40,000 bases of DNA from Heliobacterium mobile (GCF_009720735.1 NZ_WNKU01000028.1:1-40000), one strand, 5' to 3'. Numbered from the stretch's first letter, positions 1 to 9,324 are shown. Numbers and translations are program-made. Notes: generated by a model not told the origin, from the sequence alone.

Positions 1-174
1 AATGATTTGGAATGGGCGGTGGCTCTTCAACAACTTTGGTCGATTATTGATGATGTCGTTAAAAACTGCAACAAGAAATTAGCCGCTTTGATTAAAAGTC
101 AACTCCAGAAATGGATTGGCTCTTTACCCAACTATATCAAGGTTTACTTGCCTATTTCTGTGTGCGAAACTTGA
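1..174 (+). CDS. C-terminal end of a transposase-like protein (partial)
   Basis: An open frame enters from the left edge and stops with TGA at 172-174, giving 57 residues. The peptide is rich in Leu, Gln and Lys and ends in ...LPISVCET. I recall similar short tails with a terminal Cys-Glu-Ser/Thr at the end of IS4-family transposases in Clostridia; that is memory of the family, not a search result. No catalytic DDE residue is visible because the body of the gene lies outside the window. No terminal inverted repeat could be recognised downstream. It could also be the end of an unrelated helical protein. Confidence 0.4.
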   Translation, partial: NDLEWAVALQQLWSIIDDVVKNCNKKLAALIKSQLQKWIGSLPNYIKVYLPISVCET

Positions 175-240
175 GTAACTATTTCAAAAAAAGTTGACAG
201 TTAATAAGCGGGTCCAACAAGTATATTCGGATTTTTGAAG

Positions 241-275
241 GAAAGACGTCGGCAAATAAGCGGCGTCTTTCTTTT
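241..275 (+). terminator. Rho-independent terminator after the transposase-like gene
   Basis: A 10-bp stem, GAAAGACGTC (241-250) with GGCGTCTTTC (262-271), contains one G-T wobble and is followed directly by TTTT. It sits 67 bp after the stop at 174. The rest of the gene-free stretch 175-442 shows no coding frame or other structure that I could support. Confidence 0.6.
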
Positions 276-442
276 GGTATAACAAAAAGGGTTTCTGAAA
301 ATTACGTCGAACTATCCAAACAAGTATCTTGTGTTCTCAAATTACTTTCGTGACTGAACCAGCAACGGATTCTAACGGATGGATTATAAGGTTTTAGGTT
401 CCCTCATTAAATTAGTGAATCGGTAATATTATATTTGACTTT

Positions 443-484
443 GTGATTTCTATCACTTTATTCAGAGCCCTTGTTTCCTATACT
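443..484 (+). promoter_or_regulatory. nrfHA promoter with CRP/FNR-type palindrome
   Basis: A perfect palindrome GTGAT-TTCT-ATCAC lies at 443-456. Exactly 22 bp later comes a -10 hexamer TATACT (479-484). If transcription starts near 491, the palindrome is centred near -41.5, the class II activator position of CRP/FNR proteins. No good -35 box is present, as expected for an activator-dependent promoter. The hcp promoter at 24916-24957 has the same motif, the same hexamer and the same spacing. The regulator gene itself is not in this window. Confidence 0.75.
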
Positions 485-565
485 CGTGTTATAGAAGGGA
501 AGGAGGATAGTAGAAAGTGGCTTGCCTCGACAGACATTTCAAAGAAGAAGGGAGGGAAGTGATCA

Positions 566-1030
566 TTGGAACTATCGAAGAAAATCAAAGTCGGCATTCT
601 CTCCGTAGTTATCTTGCTGGCGGCGGCCGGGGCAGCAACAGCAACCATGCATGCGGTCACCCATGAATCTTCCTTTTGCGCATCCTGTCATGTCATGCAG
701 AACTACATGGCTTCTTGGGAACACTCCTCCCACCGTGAGGTGGCAGGGTGCAATGACTGTCACACGGATCAGCGCAATTACCTGGCGAAGACCTATTCCA
801 AAGCAACCGCCGGTGCCCGTCATGCCTTTATGAATGTGATTAAACCCCCAGAACATTTGAAGATGATCGAATCGAGTAAAGAAGTGGTCCAGCGAAATTG
901 TCTGAGATGTCATGACAGTCTCGTAGAAAAAACAAGATTGGCGGATCAAGATGCTGAGGCAGATCGCAAGTTTTGTTTTGACTGCCACCGTTCCACACCG
1001 CATGGAAGAGAACGACCGACCCCGCCCTAG
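566..1030 (+). CDS. nrfH: NrfH-type tetraheme cytochrome c, quinol dehydrogenase subunit
   Basis: This membrane-anchored cytochrome takes electrons from the quinone pool and passes them to the nitrite reductase NrfA. The 154-residue protein starts at TTG behind GGGAGGG. One N-terminal membrane segment (about residues 8-27) acts as uncleaved anchor. Four CXXCH heme-binding motifs are visible at residues 38-42, 62-66, 112-116 and 137-141, matching the four hemes of the NapC/NirT/NrfH family. The length is typical of NrfH. It is followed after 55 bp by nrfA, and both are served by the CRP/FNR-type promoter at 443-484. The NrfH call rests mainly on this pairing; other small NapC-family members look alike in isolation. 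Confidence 0.93.
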   Translation: MELSKKIKVGILSVVILLAAAGAATATMHAVTHESSFCASCHVMQNYMASWEHSSHREVAGCNDCHTDQRNYLAKTYSKATAGARHAFMNVIKPPEHLKMIESSKEVVQRNCLRCHDSLVEKTRLADQDAEADRKFCFDCHRSTPHGRERPTPP

Positions 1031-1085
1031 TCTGTTCGTTACAGGCCTAGAAGGATGAATCTTAGAGGACAGGAGAGAGACAAGG

Positions 1086-2504
1086 ATGGCCAAGAAAAAG
1101 TGGATACTCGCAGGATGGACGATCCTGCTGGTGGCCTTGATGGTGATGACCGTCGTCGGTTGCGGGAAACAACCGTCGTCAACGTTAGGACCCATTAATA
1201 CGGGATTGGCCCCGGACGAAGTAGATATACAGAAGTTTGCCGTACTTTTCCCTCATCAATATGACTCATTCATGAAAAATGCCGAGATGAGCACCATAGG
1301 TACCAAGTATGGCGGCAACCTGGAAAAAGACAGCCACCTTGAAAAGTATCCTTATTTGAAAACGCTTTTTGCCGGATATGCCTTTTCTCTGGAGTATAAC
1401 GAGGATCGGGGCCACGTCTATACGATGCGCGATTTGGCTACGGTTAAACGAGTCACGAGCCTGCCGAACGGCAAAAAGCAAGTCGGCTCCTGTATGACTT
1501 GTAAGAGTGCTGAAGTTCCCGGTATGATTCAGAAGATGGGCCTCGACTACTATTCGACCCCTGTGGAAGAACATCTAAAAAACATGAATCACGGTATGTC
1601 TTGCTCAAACTGCCATGATCCCCAGACAATGAAACTCCGTGTCGTTCAGCCGGCCTTCATCGATGCGATGAAGCGTCGAGGTGAGGACGTGACCAAAGCG
1701 ACACAGCAGCAACTTCGTACATATGTGTGCGCTCAGTGCCACGTGGAATACTATTTTAACCCCACCCGTCAGGGCGAAGTCACCTTCCCCTGGGATAAGG
1801 GCTTTACGCCCGATCAAATGGAGCAGTACTACAACGAGGTAGCCGCAACAGAAAACAAGTTCCCCCAAGACTGGAAACATCCCCTTTCCGGAGCGCCCAT
1901 GTTGAAAGCGCAGCACCCGGAGTTTGAAACCTACCAAGGCTCCATTCACCAGATCAATGGCGTTTCTTGCGCAGATTGCCATATGCCCTATGAAAAAGAA
2001 GGCAATCAGAAGATATCCAGCCACCAGTGGACGTCTCCCCTCAAACAGATGCAGCAATCTTGCTCTGTTTGCCACCGGGAAGATATGGACACGTTGCGCA
2101 ACTATGTCATCAGTAAACAGGACTTAACCTTCGAAATGCTCAACAAGGCCGGTTCCGCGAACGAGGTTGCGGCCAAATCCATTGAGAAGGCGATCCAGGC
2201 GGGAGCTACCGATGCAGACCTAACCGAAGCACGGAAACTCCATCGGTCGGCCCAGTGGCATTGGGACATCGTGGCGGCGGAAAACTCGATGGGCTTCCAC
2301 AACACACCGCTTACCATGAATACATTATCCAAGGCCATTGATTTGGCGAATCAAGCAACTATGGCAGCGGCCAAAGCCGGCAAATTCAATGATATTCCTG
2401 CAGCGACTTCCTATAGCGATTATATTAACGAACGATTGAGTACCAAGGGATGGCCCAAAGATAAAGGTGTAAAAATGCCTGCGTCCGATATGAGTTGGAA
2501 ATAG
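1086..2504 (+). CDS. nrfA: Ammonia-forming cytochrome c nitrite reductase, catalytic subunit
   Basis: NrfA reduces nitrite to ammonium with six electrons on the outer face of the membrane. The 472-residue protein has a lipoprotein-type signal ending in VVGC, with Cys26 as the likely lipidated residue, which would tether it to the membrane in a cell without a periplasm. The diagnostic active-site heme motif CXXCK is at residues 136-140 (CMTCK). Four ordinary CXXCH motifs follow at 173-177, 215-219, 295-299 and 326-330, the pentaheme pattern of the family. The stretch KISSHQW near residue 309 fits the conserved active-site region around the catalytic His. A ribosome binding site AGGAGAG precedes the ATG. 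It forms an operon with nrfH and ends at the terminator 2551-2579. Besides respiration it may detoxify nitrite or NO. Confidence 0.96.
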   Translation: MAKKKWILAGWTILLVALMVMTVVGCGKQPSSTLGPINTGLAPDEVDIQKFAVLFPHQYDSFMKNAEMSTIGTKYGGNLEKDSHLEKYPYLKTLFAGYAFSLEYNEDRGHVYTMRDLATVKRVTSLPNGKKQVGSCMTCKSAEVPGMIQKMGLDYYSTPVEEHLKNMNHGMSCSNCHDPQTMKLRVVQPAFIDAMKRRGEDVTKATQQQLRTYVCAQCHVEYYFNPTRQGEVTFPWDKGFTPDQMEQYYNEVAATENKFPQDWKHPLSGAPMLKAQHPEFETYQGSIHQINGVSCADCHMPYEKEGNQKISSHQWTSPLKQMQQSCSVCHREDMDTLRNYVISKQDLTFEMLNKAGSANEVAAKSIEKAIQAGATDADLTEARKLHRSAQWHWDIVAAENSMGFHNTPLTMNTLSKAIDLANQATMAAAKAGKFNDIPAATSYSDYINERLSTKGWPKDKGVKMPASDMSWK

Positions 2505-2550
2505 CCAAAAACAATAAGAACTAAAAAATGCTCATCAGATGCATTTTAGT

Positions 2551-2579
2551 GGGACGGCGTAATGCTGTCTCTTTTTTTT
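2551..2579 (+). terminator. Rho-independent terminator of nrfHA
   Basis: The stem GGGACGGC/GCTGTCTC is 8 bp with two G-T pairs and a GTAAT loop, followed by eight T. A second, weaker AT-rich inverted repeat (AAATGC...GCATTT, 2525-2547) lies just upstream. Confidence 0.8.
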
Positions 2580-2620
2580 GGTTTATACGGATGAACGTCA
2601 AATCGTTAGATAAAGAAATA

Positions 2621-2653
2621 AAGGATGGCAAGGAAGATTACCTTGCCATCCTT
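2621..2653 (-). terminator. Terminator of the HD-domain gene
   Basis: A perfect 13-bp inverted repeat (2621-2633 with 2641-2653, 7-base loop) lies 17 bp after the stop of the minus-strand gene. Read on the minus strand it is followed by TTTATTTCTTT, so it terminates the HD gene. Confidence 0.8.
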
Positions 2654-2670
2654 CAGTGATTATATTTTGC

Positions 2671-3315
2671 CTACCCATTGATCATCTTCGCAACCGCCAG
2701 GGCAATCTTAGAGGGTTCATGAGTATGTTTGGATGCCTCGACGATGGTTCGATAGATATCCATGGCGGAATCGGCAAATGCATTGGGCACATTGTCCCTC
2801 CCACGTCCATTATGGTCTGCCCAGACCACTGTGGCAAAGCCGTCAACGCCTATGGGGTTCTTCGCCGCCCCCAGAATGATTTCAGCAATTTTCCCTGCCT
2901 TTTTGGCAGTATGTGCGGCCATATGGTATCGAGCAGCAAATCGAGCGGCCGCGACCCAATCCTGTGGTAGGCCATATTTCTCCCCGAGAGCGGGGATCAT
3001 CTTAGCTCCTTCGCTTTCGTGACCGATATGCCGGGGCCACAAAGAAGGATCGGTAACCCCCTTGCCAATGTCATGAAGCAGTGCTGCACAGAGCACTCGA
3101 GGTTCTCCGGTGCGCTCAGCAGCTTTTCCAAGCACCAGTGCACTATGGATCCCGGCACAACCTTCCGGGTGATATTGCTCCGGCTGTTTGACACCAAAGA
3201 GACGATCGAGTTCAGGAAAGACTTTGGCCAATTCCCCTGATTGGTGAGCTTCGATCAGAGCTGCACCCGGAGCATCGCTCGAAAAGACATGTTTTAAAAA
3301 ATCAACGGTATTCAT
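2671..3315 (-). CDS. HD-domain phosphohydrolase-like protein
   Basis: This is a 214-residue soluble protein of the metal-dependent HD superfamily, whose members hydrolyse phosphate esters of nucleotides. Visible hallmarks are a conserved His near HPEGCAGIHS (around residues 49-58), the HD doublet in LLHDIGKG (around residue 81) and further His residues at RHIGHESEGA. The arrangement resembles the HD domain found at the C-terminus of some CCA-adding enzymes, but there is no nucleotidyltransferase domain here, so the substrate cannot be named. It is transcribed alone, convergent with nrfHA, with AAAGGAT before the ATG and a strong terminator. The role is unknown; nucleotide or RNA end processing are possibilities only. 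Confidence 0.75.
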   Translation of the reverse strand: MNTVDFLKHVFSSDAPGAALIEAHQSGELAKVFPELDRLFGVKQPEQYHPEGCAGIHSALVLGKAAERTGEPRVLCAALLHDIGKGVTDPSLWPRHIGHESEGAKMIPALGEKYGLPQDWVAAARFAARYHMAAHTAKKAGKIAEIILGAAKNPIGVDGFATVVWADHNGRGRDNVPNAFADSAMDIYRTIVEASKHTHEPSKIALAVAKMING

Positions 3316-3372
3316 TTTCGGATATCCTTTCTCTAAGAGAGGATGAAGATAATTTATTTATCACAGGGTACG

Positions 3373-3393
3373 AAGAGTGTTTTCGCTCTTTTT
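3373..3393 (+). terminator. Terminator-like hairpin with no obvious upstream gene
   Basis: AAGAGTG (3373-3379), a TTTT loop and CGCTCTT (3384-3390), followed by TTT, form a compact stem with one G-T wobble. It sits in the 246-bp gap between the divergent HD gene and the 247-residue gene. No plus-strand gene precedes it, so it may end a short or antisense transcript or act as a leader attenuator for the gene at 3562. Confidence 0.4.
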
Positions 3394-3561
3394 ATGATTT
3401 AGTCTTTTATAGCGTCCCCATTTATCAAGACCGCCATCTCATTATTATACGGGATTTACCATCGCTTTTCGAACCGTATGTCATTTTGGAACGATGATTT
3501 ATTAGGCATTCCCTTTTTTGGCAAGACTATTTAACAGTTTTGCATATGGGAGGATTCAATC

Positions 3562-4305
3562 ATGATCATGAAAAGCCCTGATAGAGAAGAGAGAATCCGT
3601 ACATATCTCGCTCAGCTTTCCTCGGAATTTGGTTTTACATGGTCAGAGGAAGAGATAAAGGAGCGTACCCAACGGATTATTCCGGTGCTTGAAAATGAAA
3701 AAATGCGAATTCGGGAAGAATTACTATGGGAAAAGCCGATACTACGAAACATAGAGGATGAATTGGAAGCAGCCGTAGAAGAGATGATCCAGGCCAAGGA
3801 ACGGGAGGGTGTCCAATTCTATTTAGAAGGAGTGTTGTTCCGACAGATGATGGAGTCCCATCGAAAAACTTCCCCCGATACCACTATTCAGAAGACGATG
3901 GAGTACGTCTTTGACTCGAGAGGGAACGTACGGATTTGTGAGGATCGTGTGCGTGTCGGGATAATTCGGCACTTGCTGAAGCTGAAGATGGCTTCTACGG
4001 GAGTATTTTTGAACGTAGGGCAGATCGAAGACTCGGCAAACATACTCGCTAACGAAGAGCAATTACACATCAAGAACATCTTAGAAAAGGTCGTCAAAGA
4101 ATTGCCTTCAGCCAACTTTCGGTACAGTGATTTACTCGAACATATCGAAGACCAGATGACGCTTCTAAGGGAAAAGAATGTTGATGAATATTTAGCGGGA
4201 GTTCAGGAGCGCAGGCAACAAGAAGGAAGGATATATCATTCACCCCATCCAGCGTCCTTACAGGGGATCCGTGGGAACGTATTCATGTTTCCGATGCAAA
4301 AGTAA
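3562..4305 (+). CDS. Unrecognised charged, helix-rich protein
   Basis: I do not recognise this 247-residue protein. It starts at ATG behind GGGAGGA and runs to its own terminator. It has no signal peptide, no membrane segment and no cysteine-based metal site. The first 85 residues are rich in Glu, Arg and Lys with heptad-like spacing and are probably helical or coiled coil. A central part (about 100-160) contains more hydrophobic strand-like stretches. The single-gene unit lies just upstream of the large hybrid sensor kinase with a terminator between, so a link to the kinase is not supported. The composition is more AT-rich than genes further right, which could indicate an acquired gene. Confidence 0.6.
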   Translation: MIMKSPDREERIRTYLAQLSSEFGFTWSEEEIKERTQRIIPVLENEKMRIREELLWEKPILRNIEDELEAAVEEMIQAKEREGVQFYLEGVLFRQMMESHRKTSPDTTIQKTMEYVFDSRGNVRICEDRVRVGIIRHLLKLKMASTGVFLNVGQIEDSANILANEEQLHIKNILEKVVKELPSANFRYSDLLEHIEDQMTLLREKNVDEYLAGVQERRQQEGRIYHSPHPASLQGIRGNVFMFPMQK

Positions 4306-4343
4306 TCCTGATAAAAAAAACGAATTGATAAAATATTAAAAGG

Positions 4344-4387
4344 AAGAGGGATGCCTACATTAGATATTGTAGCGAACCTCTTTTTTT
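4344..4387 (+). terminator. Terminator after the 247-residue unknown gene
   Basis: GAGG (4346-4349) pairs with CCTC (4377-4380) and an inner CTACA/TGTAG pair closes the hairpin. It is followed by seven T (4381-4387), about 40 bp after the stop codon. Confidence 0.6.
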
Positions 4388-4565
4388 CGTGCGATCTCTA
4401 GGAAGCATAAAATATAAAATGCAGATATAAGTGTAGCAGGATTTAGAAGGAAACAGCGGAATATGGATATTATCGATGACTGACAATGAAAAGAACATCT
4501 ATGCACTTGCACAAGAGTATTTTGCCGATACCAGATAGAAAGCAGCCCTATAAGGGGGAGCGGGC

Positions 4566-7500
4566 ATGAGTATAGCATCCAAAGTGAAATCTTTAAGGCA
4601 GCTTACCTTTTCCGAACTAACGCTGCTCTTTGTTCTAACGATCTTAGGCTTTATCGGAAACTACTTTAGCTTAAACCTCTTTTTTGGTGTGGACTTTCTC
4701 TTTGGCAGTATCGCAACGATGGTCGTGCTGAGGTTATACGGATTGGAGTACGCAGTAGCCGCCTCTGCTATCGCAGCCAGCTACACCCTGTGGCTTTGGA
4801 ATCACCCCTATGCAGCGACCATTATTGTAACAGAAACATTGCTCGTGGGTGTCTCCATTCGGCGCCGGAACTACAGTCTCATCGAGGCTACAACCGCTTA
4901 TTGGCTGGTCGTCGGCATGCCCTTGGTCTGGATTTTCTACCATGGGATCATGAATGTTGACCCAACGTTGACCCTATTGATTATGCTCAAGCAGGGGACA
5001 AACGGCATATTCAACGCGGTAATCGCCAGCTTGCTGATCTTGTACTTTCCCTTTCATCGGTTAGGTTTGCCTGTAACTGCTTACAGACAGATTCCTTTAG
5101 CACAGTCCTGGGCGATATCGCTGACCGCCTTTGTCCTCATACCAGCGATATTAATGATGACCATATACAGTCGGGACGAGTTCAACAAGATCGAGGATGA
5201 AATCGGCAACCAGTTAACAAATATGGCCAATAACACGAGCAAACGGCTCGATGTGCGCTATCAGGAAGCCCTTCATTCGCTGTCAAAAATCGCTCGTATC
5301 GGTGCCGAAGCAGATATGAAACCGGTACGTAAAGTCGATGATGCTCTAGATTTAATGCAGACGCTACGCATGGATGTACTTTCGGTACATTTATATGATT
5401 TGAACGGTAGGAAAGTGGATGGTTGGGAGTCATCGAAAGAATCGGGTACCCCTGTAGAGGAACTGGCGCCGGTAAGAGCCTCGCGGCACCCGGTGATTAC
5501 AACGGAAGAATATATCAACGATGTAACGATACCCGGTGTTGATATGGCTGTCCCTGTGATGAAAGAAAGCCAAACCGTAGGGACGGTGGTCGGAAAAATC
5601 AATCTAGAATTTTTTAAACAGAATCTGCTTACTTCTGTTACGGGGTCTGATGACCATGTTCAGATTACCTTGGTAGACCCACAAAAACGGGTATTGGCAA
5701 GCACCCGAAAAGACCTTTCCTTCCTACATACTTATAATTACGACCAAGAAGGGCTTGCAGAGCCATGGAAAGACGGCATGTGGCGACGGGCACCAGAAAA
5801 TCAAGATGTGCCGCCTGTGAGCATTTGGCGGGATTCCGTCTATCTCCGAGAGAACACCGTTAGTCCGCAGTTACCCTGGAAGATCGTCGTCGAAATCTCG
5901 GTCGCCCCTTTTCAAGAACGTTTGATGAAGAGCTATATTCGAAACTTCATCTCCATGCTGATCTTTACCTTGGGTGCATTAGCCATTGGAACATGGTATA
6001 GCCGGAAAATGACCCGTCCCGTAGTCCAATTGGCCGGGGTCACCCGGGGCCTTCCTGATAAAATAATGTTTCAACAATCGACGGACTGGCCGAAAAGCCG
6101 GATTGAAGAGCTAAATGAACTGATCTCCAATTATCAAGTCATGGCCCAAGCGTTACAGGAGAAGTTTCAGGAAATCAAAGGGGTCAACGAAACCTTAGAA
6201 GAGAAGGTAGAAGAGCGAACGAGCGAATTAGCGGAAGCGAACCAAGTGTTTCGGCAGGAGAAAGATTTTATTACGACTGTGTTGGACACTTCCGGAGCGC
6301 TTGTCCTGGTAACCGACCGACAGGGTCAAATTGTCCGGTTCAGCCGAGCCTGTGAAGAGGTATCTGGGTATACTTTTGCAGAAGTCGAAGGCCGCCCGTT
6401 TTGGGAATTTTTGTTACAACCCGAAACGGCGGCCTTGCTGAAAGAGGCCTTCGCCGATCCGAGTTCAGAGCGATTTCTCCGAAAAAATCAGAATCAGTGG
6501 ATCACCAAAGAGGGCAGATTGCGGATGATCGCCTGGTCGAATGCACCGCTCTACGATAACATGGGCCACGTGAAGTATATCGTCTCCACGGGTATCGATG
6601 TGACCGAACAGAATCAAGCGGAAGAACAACGCTTACGCCTGGCTGATGAGTTTAAAAAGACGATACAGATGCTGCCGAACATCGTTTTCAAAGCAGTTCG
6701 TCAGCAAGACGGACACTTTTACCTTACCTTTAACGAAGGAGCCATGGCCGAAAAATTTGGGTTGACCACGGAAGTGGTGAAGGGAAAGCGCGTGGAAGAT
6801 GTGCATCCGCCCGAATTTTCTCAAGTGGCCTTGCCTTCTTTAGAGCGGGTCTATAAAGGGGAAATTACTGAATTCATCACCATCCTTGGCGGGCAGGTCT
6901 TCTATAACTACGCGAAGCCTTTTTATGAAGAGGAAAGTTCCAAACCGGCCGGTGTAGTTGGATTTGTGTCGGACATTACGGATCTCAAAAAGACCGAAGC
7001 GGAATTGGTTAAGCAAAAAGGTCTCCTAAACATGTTGCATAATGCCGCATCCCGTTTTGTCGAATCGGTTCTGCCAAAACAAATTTTTGAATATATGCTC
7101 TCTGAATTGCTGCAACTTACCGGCAGCCAGATGGGCTATATCGCCGAATTGATTTGGGATGAGCAAGGGCATCGTCTGTTGCAAAACCATGCTGTCATCA
7201 ATGTGACTGATGATAGAGAAAAGGCTTTATACGATACAAACGGTGCCCGGGTACTGGAGGTTCGAAACTTAGACAGCTTGTTCGGAAGGGTTATTGAAAG
7301 CAGGCATCCGTTGCTGATCAATCCAACGGACGAACCTATCCCTGTTCCGATGCCCGATGGGCATTCTGCCATTGAAACATTGGTAAGTGTCCCTGTATAT
7401 TATGGAGACGAAGTGGTCGGTTGTTATGGTTTGGCCAATTGCCCCGATGGTTACGATGAAACAGTCGTAGAGTTTCTACAGCCGTTTACATCTACTTGCG

Positions 7501-9242
7501 GCATCATGATCAACGCGTTACGTTCCGATCGGGAGCGGGCCGAGGTCCAGAAAGAACTCATTCGGGCCAAACAGACCGCTGAAAAGGCCAATCAAGCAAA
7601 AAGCGACTTTTTAGCGGTGATGAGTCATGAAATCCGTACTCCCATGAACGGAATCATCGGGATGACGGAATTACTGCTTGAATCTCCATTAGCCGAAGAA
7701 CAGCGAGAATACGCTCAGATCGTTCACGAGTCTACCGAACTCCTGTTGACCGTGATCAACGATATCCTCGACTTTTCGAAAATAGAAGCCGAAAAGATGG
7801 AGTTGGAATCGGTCCCCCTTCAAATTCAATCCATTGTCATCAGGGTCGTAAAATTACTTCAAAGTAAAGCCCAGGAAAAAAAGATTCATTTGACGGCCCT
7901 TGTAGACAATCGACTCGGTAGACCTCTGCAGGGAGACCCCTTGCGACTCAGGCAAATCTTACTCAATCTCGTCAGCAATGCCGTTAAATTCACTGAACAG
8001 GGAGAAGTGACCGTTTCGGCAAGAACACTGTCCCAGGAAAATAACGCCGTCAAGATTCGCTTCGAAATCAAGGATACGGGAATCGGAATTGCCAAGGAAT
8101 TGCAAGAACGCCTGTTTGAACCTTTTACGCAAGTCGACGGCTCTACATCTCGCAAATACGGTGGAACCGGATTGGGCTTGGTGATTTCCAAACGCCTCGT
8201 CCGGATGATGGGTGGGGACATCGGGTTCCAGAGCGAGATGGGGCGAGGAACTCTGTTTTGGTTCGATATCACCTTCCCCTACGCTGGAGAAGCGGCGAAT
8301 ACTTTTGCGTTCTCTGCCGAGGGAGCGGTTATGGCGGAGAATCGGTCCCGTACGGATGAAGCAGGAACTCCAACACCACCACGATTGCCTGTAGACCGGC
8401 CGATACTCCTCGTCGAAGACAACCCGGTCAACCGGAAGCTGGCGACGATTCAATTAACAAAACTCGGGTTGCATGTCTACCCCGTCAATACCGGGTTGGA
8501 AGCGATCCATGCGATAGCGGAGAACGACTTTGCTCTCGTCTTGATGGATTGTCAAATGCCGGGTATGGACGGATTTATGACCACAGAAATGATTCGGGAA
8601 GAAGAAACAGGTTCCGGTAAACACATCCCCATCATCGCCATGACGGCTATGGTGATGCAGGGAGACCGTGAGAAATGTTTGCGTGCAGGGATGGATGACT
8701 ATATCAGCAAACCAGTAGAAGCGAAAGAATTGACGAAGATCTTGGAACGGTGGCTAGGATTGGGGATGAACCAGGGGGCATCGGAAAATGAAACAGAGCC
8801 GAGGACAGAGTCGATGAAATCACCGGAAGAAATGGTAGCTACCAGATTACCCCGGGGGGAAAAGGAGAAAGTATTGACGGTTCTCGATGGAGAGGTCTTG
8901 GCGGGCCTCCAAGAACTTGCCAGTGAGAGTGAACCAGACTTCTTGAAGAATATCCTTGAACTATATAAGGAAGAGTCTTCCCTGCTGGACAAACAATTGA
9001 GCGATGGGTTCGATGAAGGAAGTTTAGGCCAAATCTCAGCGGCTGCCCACGCCTTAAAGTCGAGCAGCGCGAATATTGGAGCCTTACGATTATCACAACT
9101 AAGTGCTCAGTTAGAAAATGCGGCCAAAGCCGCTGAGTTGGTTTCAGCGAAAGAGTGCTATCTGAAGTGGAAGTCCGAATATCAACAAGTACTTCGTGAA
9201 TTGGAAATGGTGCAACAAAAGGAAGAACCCGAAAAAGAATAA
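4566..9242 (+). CDS. Large membrane hybrid sensor histidine kinase (sensor-PAS-PAS-GAF-HisKA-HATPase-REC-HPt)
   Basis: This is a 1558-residue signalling protein carrying a full internal phosphorelay. Residues 1-200 hold about six membrane helices in a MASE-like module. About 203-455 look like an extracytoplasmic Cache-type sensor, closed by another helix (456-476) and a coiled coil with a HAMP-like segment. Two PAS domains follow (about 568-690 and 690-815), then a GAF domain (about 820-990). The HisKA H-box MSHEIRTPMNG contains the phospho-accepting His1021. The HATPase has DTGIGI and GGTGLGL boxes. The receiver has Asp1328 in LMDCQMPGMDG and Lys in SKPVE. The HPt domain has His1495 in AHALKSSS. 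GGGGGAG precedes the ATG. It stands alone with its own terminator, and no output response regulator is encoded nearby, so the target is unknown. Confidence 0.92.
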   Translation: MSIASKVKSLRQLTFSELTLLFVLTILGFIGNYFSLNLFFGVDFLFGSIATMVVLRLYGLEYAVAASAIAASYTLWLWNHPYAATIIVTETLLVGVSIRRRNYSLIEATTAYWLVVGMPLVWIFYHGIMNVDPTLTLLIMLKQGTNGIFNAVIASLLILYFPFHRLGLPVTAYRQIPLAQSWAISLTAFVLIPAILMMTIYSRDEFNKIEDEIGNQLTNMANNTSKRLDVRYQEALHSLSKIARIGAEADMKPVRKVDDALDLMQTLRMDVLSVHLYDLNGRKVDGWESSKESGTPVEELAPVRASRHPVITTEEYINDVTIPGVDMAVPVMKESQTVGTVVGKINLEFFKQNLLTSVTGSDDHVQITLVDPQKRVLASTRKDLSFLHTYNYDQEGLAEPWKDGMWRRAPENQDVPPVSIWRDSVYLRENTVSPQLPWKIVVEISVAPFQERLMKSYIRNFISMLIFTLGALAIGTWYSRKMTRPVVQLAGVTRGLPDKIMFQQSTDWPKSRIEELNELISNYQVMAQALQEKFQEIKGVNETLEEKVEERTSELAEANQVFRQEKDFITTVLDTSGALVLVTDRQGQIVRFSRACEEVSGYTFAEVEGRPFWEFLLQPETAALLKEAFADPSSERFLRKNQNQWITKEGRLRMIAWSNAPLYDNMGHVKYIVSTGIDVTEQNQAEEQRLRLADEFKKTIQMLPNIVFKAVRQQDGHFYLTFNEGAMAEKFGLTTEVVKGKRVEDVHPPEFSQVALPSLERVYKGEITEFITILGGQVFYNYAKPFYEEESSKPAGVVGFVSDITDLKKTEAELVKQKGLLNMLHNAASRFVESVLPKQIFEYMLSELLQLTGSQMGYIAELIWDEQGHRLLQNHAVINVTDDREKALYDTNGARVLEVRNLDSLFGRVIESRHPLLINPTDEPIPVPMPDGHSAIETLVSVPVYYGDEVVGCYGLANCPDGYDETVVEFLQPFTSTCGIMINALRSDRERAEVQKELIRAKQTAEKANQAKSDFLAVMSHEIRTPMNGIIGMTELLLESPLAEEQREYAQIVHESTELLLTVINDILDFSKIEAEKMELESVPLQIQSIVIRVVKLLQSKAQEKKIHLTALVDNRLGRPLQGDPLRLRQILLNLVSNAVKFTEQGEVTVSARTLSQENNAVKIRFEIKDTGIGIAKELQERLFEPFTQVDGSTSRKYGGTGLGLVISKRLVRMMGGDIGFQSEMGRGTLFWFDITFPYAGEAANTFAFSAEGAVMAENRSRTDEAGTPTPPRLPVDRPILLVEDNPVNRKLATIQLTKLGLHVYPVNTGLEAIHAIAENDFALVLMDCQMPGMDGFMTTEMIREEETGSGKHIPIIAMTAMVMQGDREKCLRAGMDDYISKPVEAKELTKILERWLGLGMNQGASENETEPRTESMKSPEEMVATRLPRGEKEKVLTVLDGEVLAGLQELASESEPDFLKNILELYKEESSLLDKQLSDGFDEGSLGQISAAAHALKSSSANIGALRLSQLSAQLENAAKAAELVSAKECYLKWKSEYQQVLRELEMVQQKEEPEKE

Positions 9243-9257
9243 GCTTTCCAATAGGGC

Positions 9258-9284
9258 AGGGCTGTCTTAGGACGGCCCTTTTTC
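9258..9284 (+). terminator. Terminator of the hybrid kinase gene
   Basis: AGGGCTGTC (9258-9266) pairs with GACGGCCCT (9271-9279) around a TTAG loop, followed by TTTT. It separates the hybrid kinase from the following two-gene unit. Confidence 0.8.
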
Positions 9285-9324
9285 ATCGCTTAATTCCCTA
9301 AAAATAGTAACAAAGCTTAAAAAA

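Noticed and set aside
4476-4538. 20-codon frame MTDNEKNIYALAQEYFADTR before the giant kinase
   Set aside because: No ribosome binding site, very short and no conserved feature; probably chance, though a leader peptide cannot be excluded.
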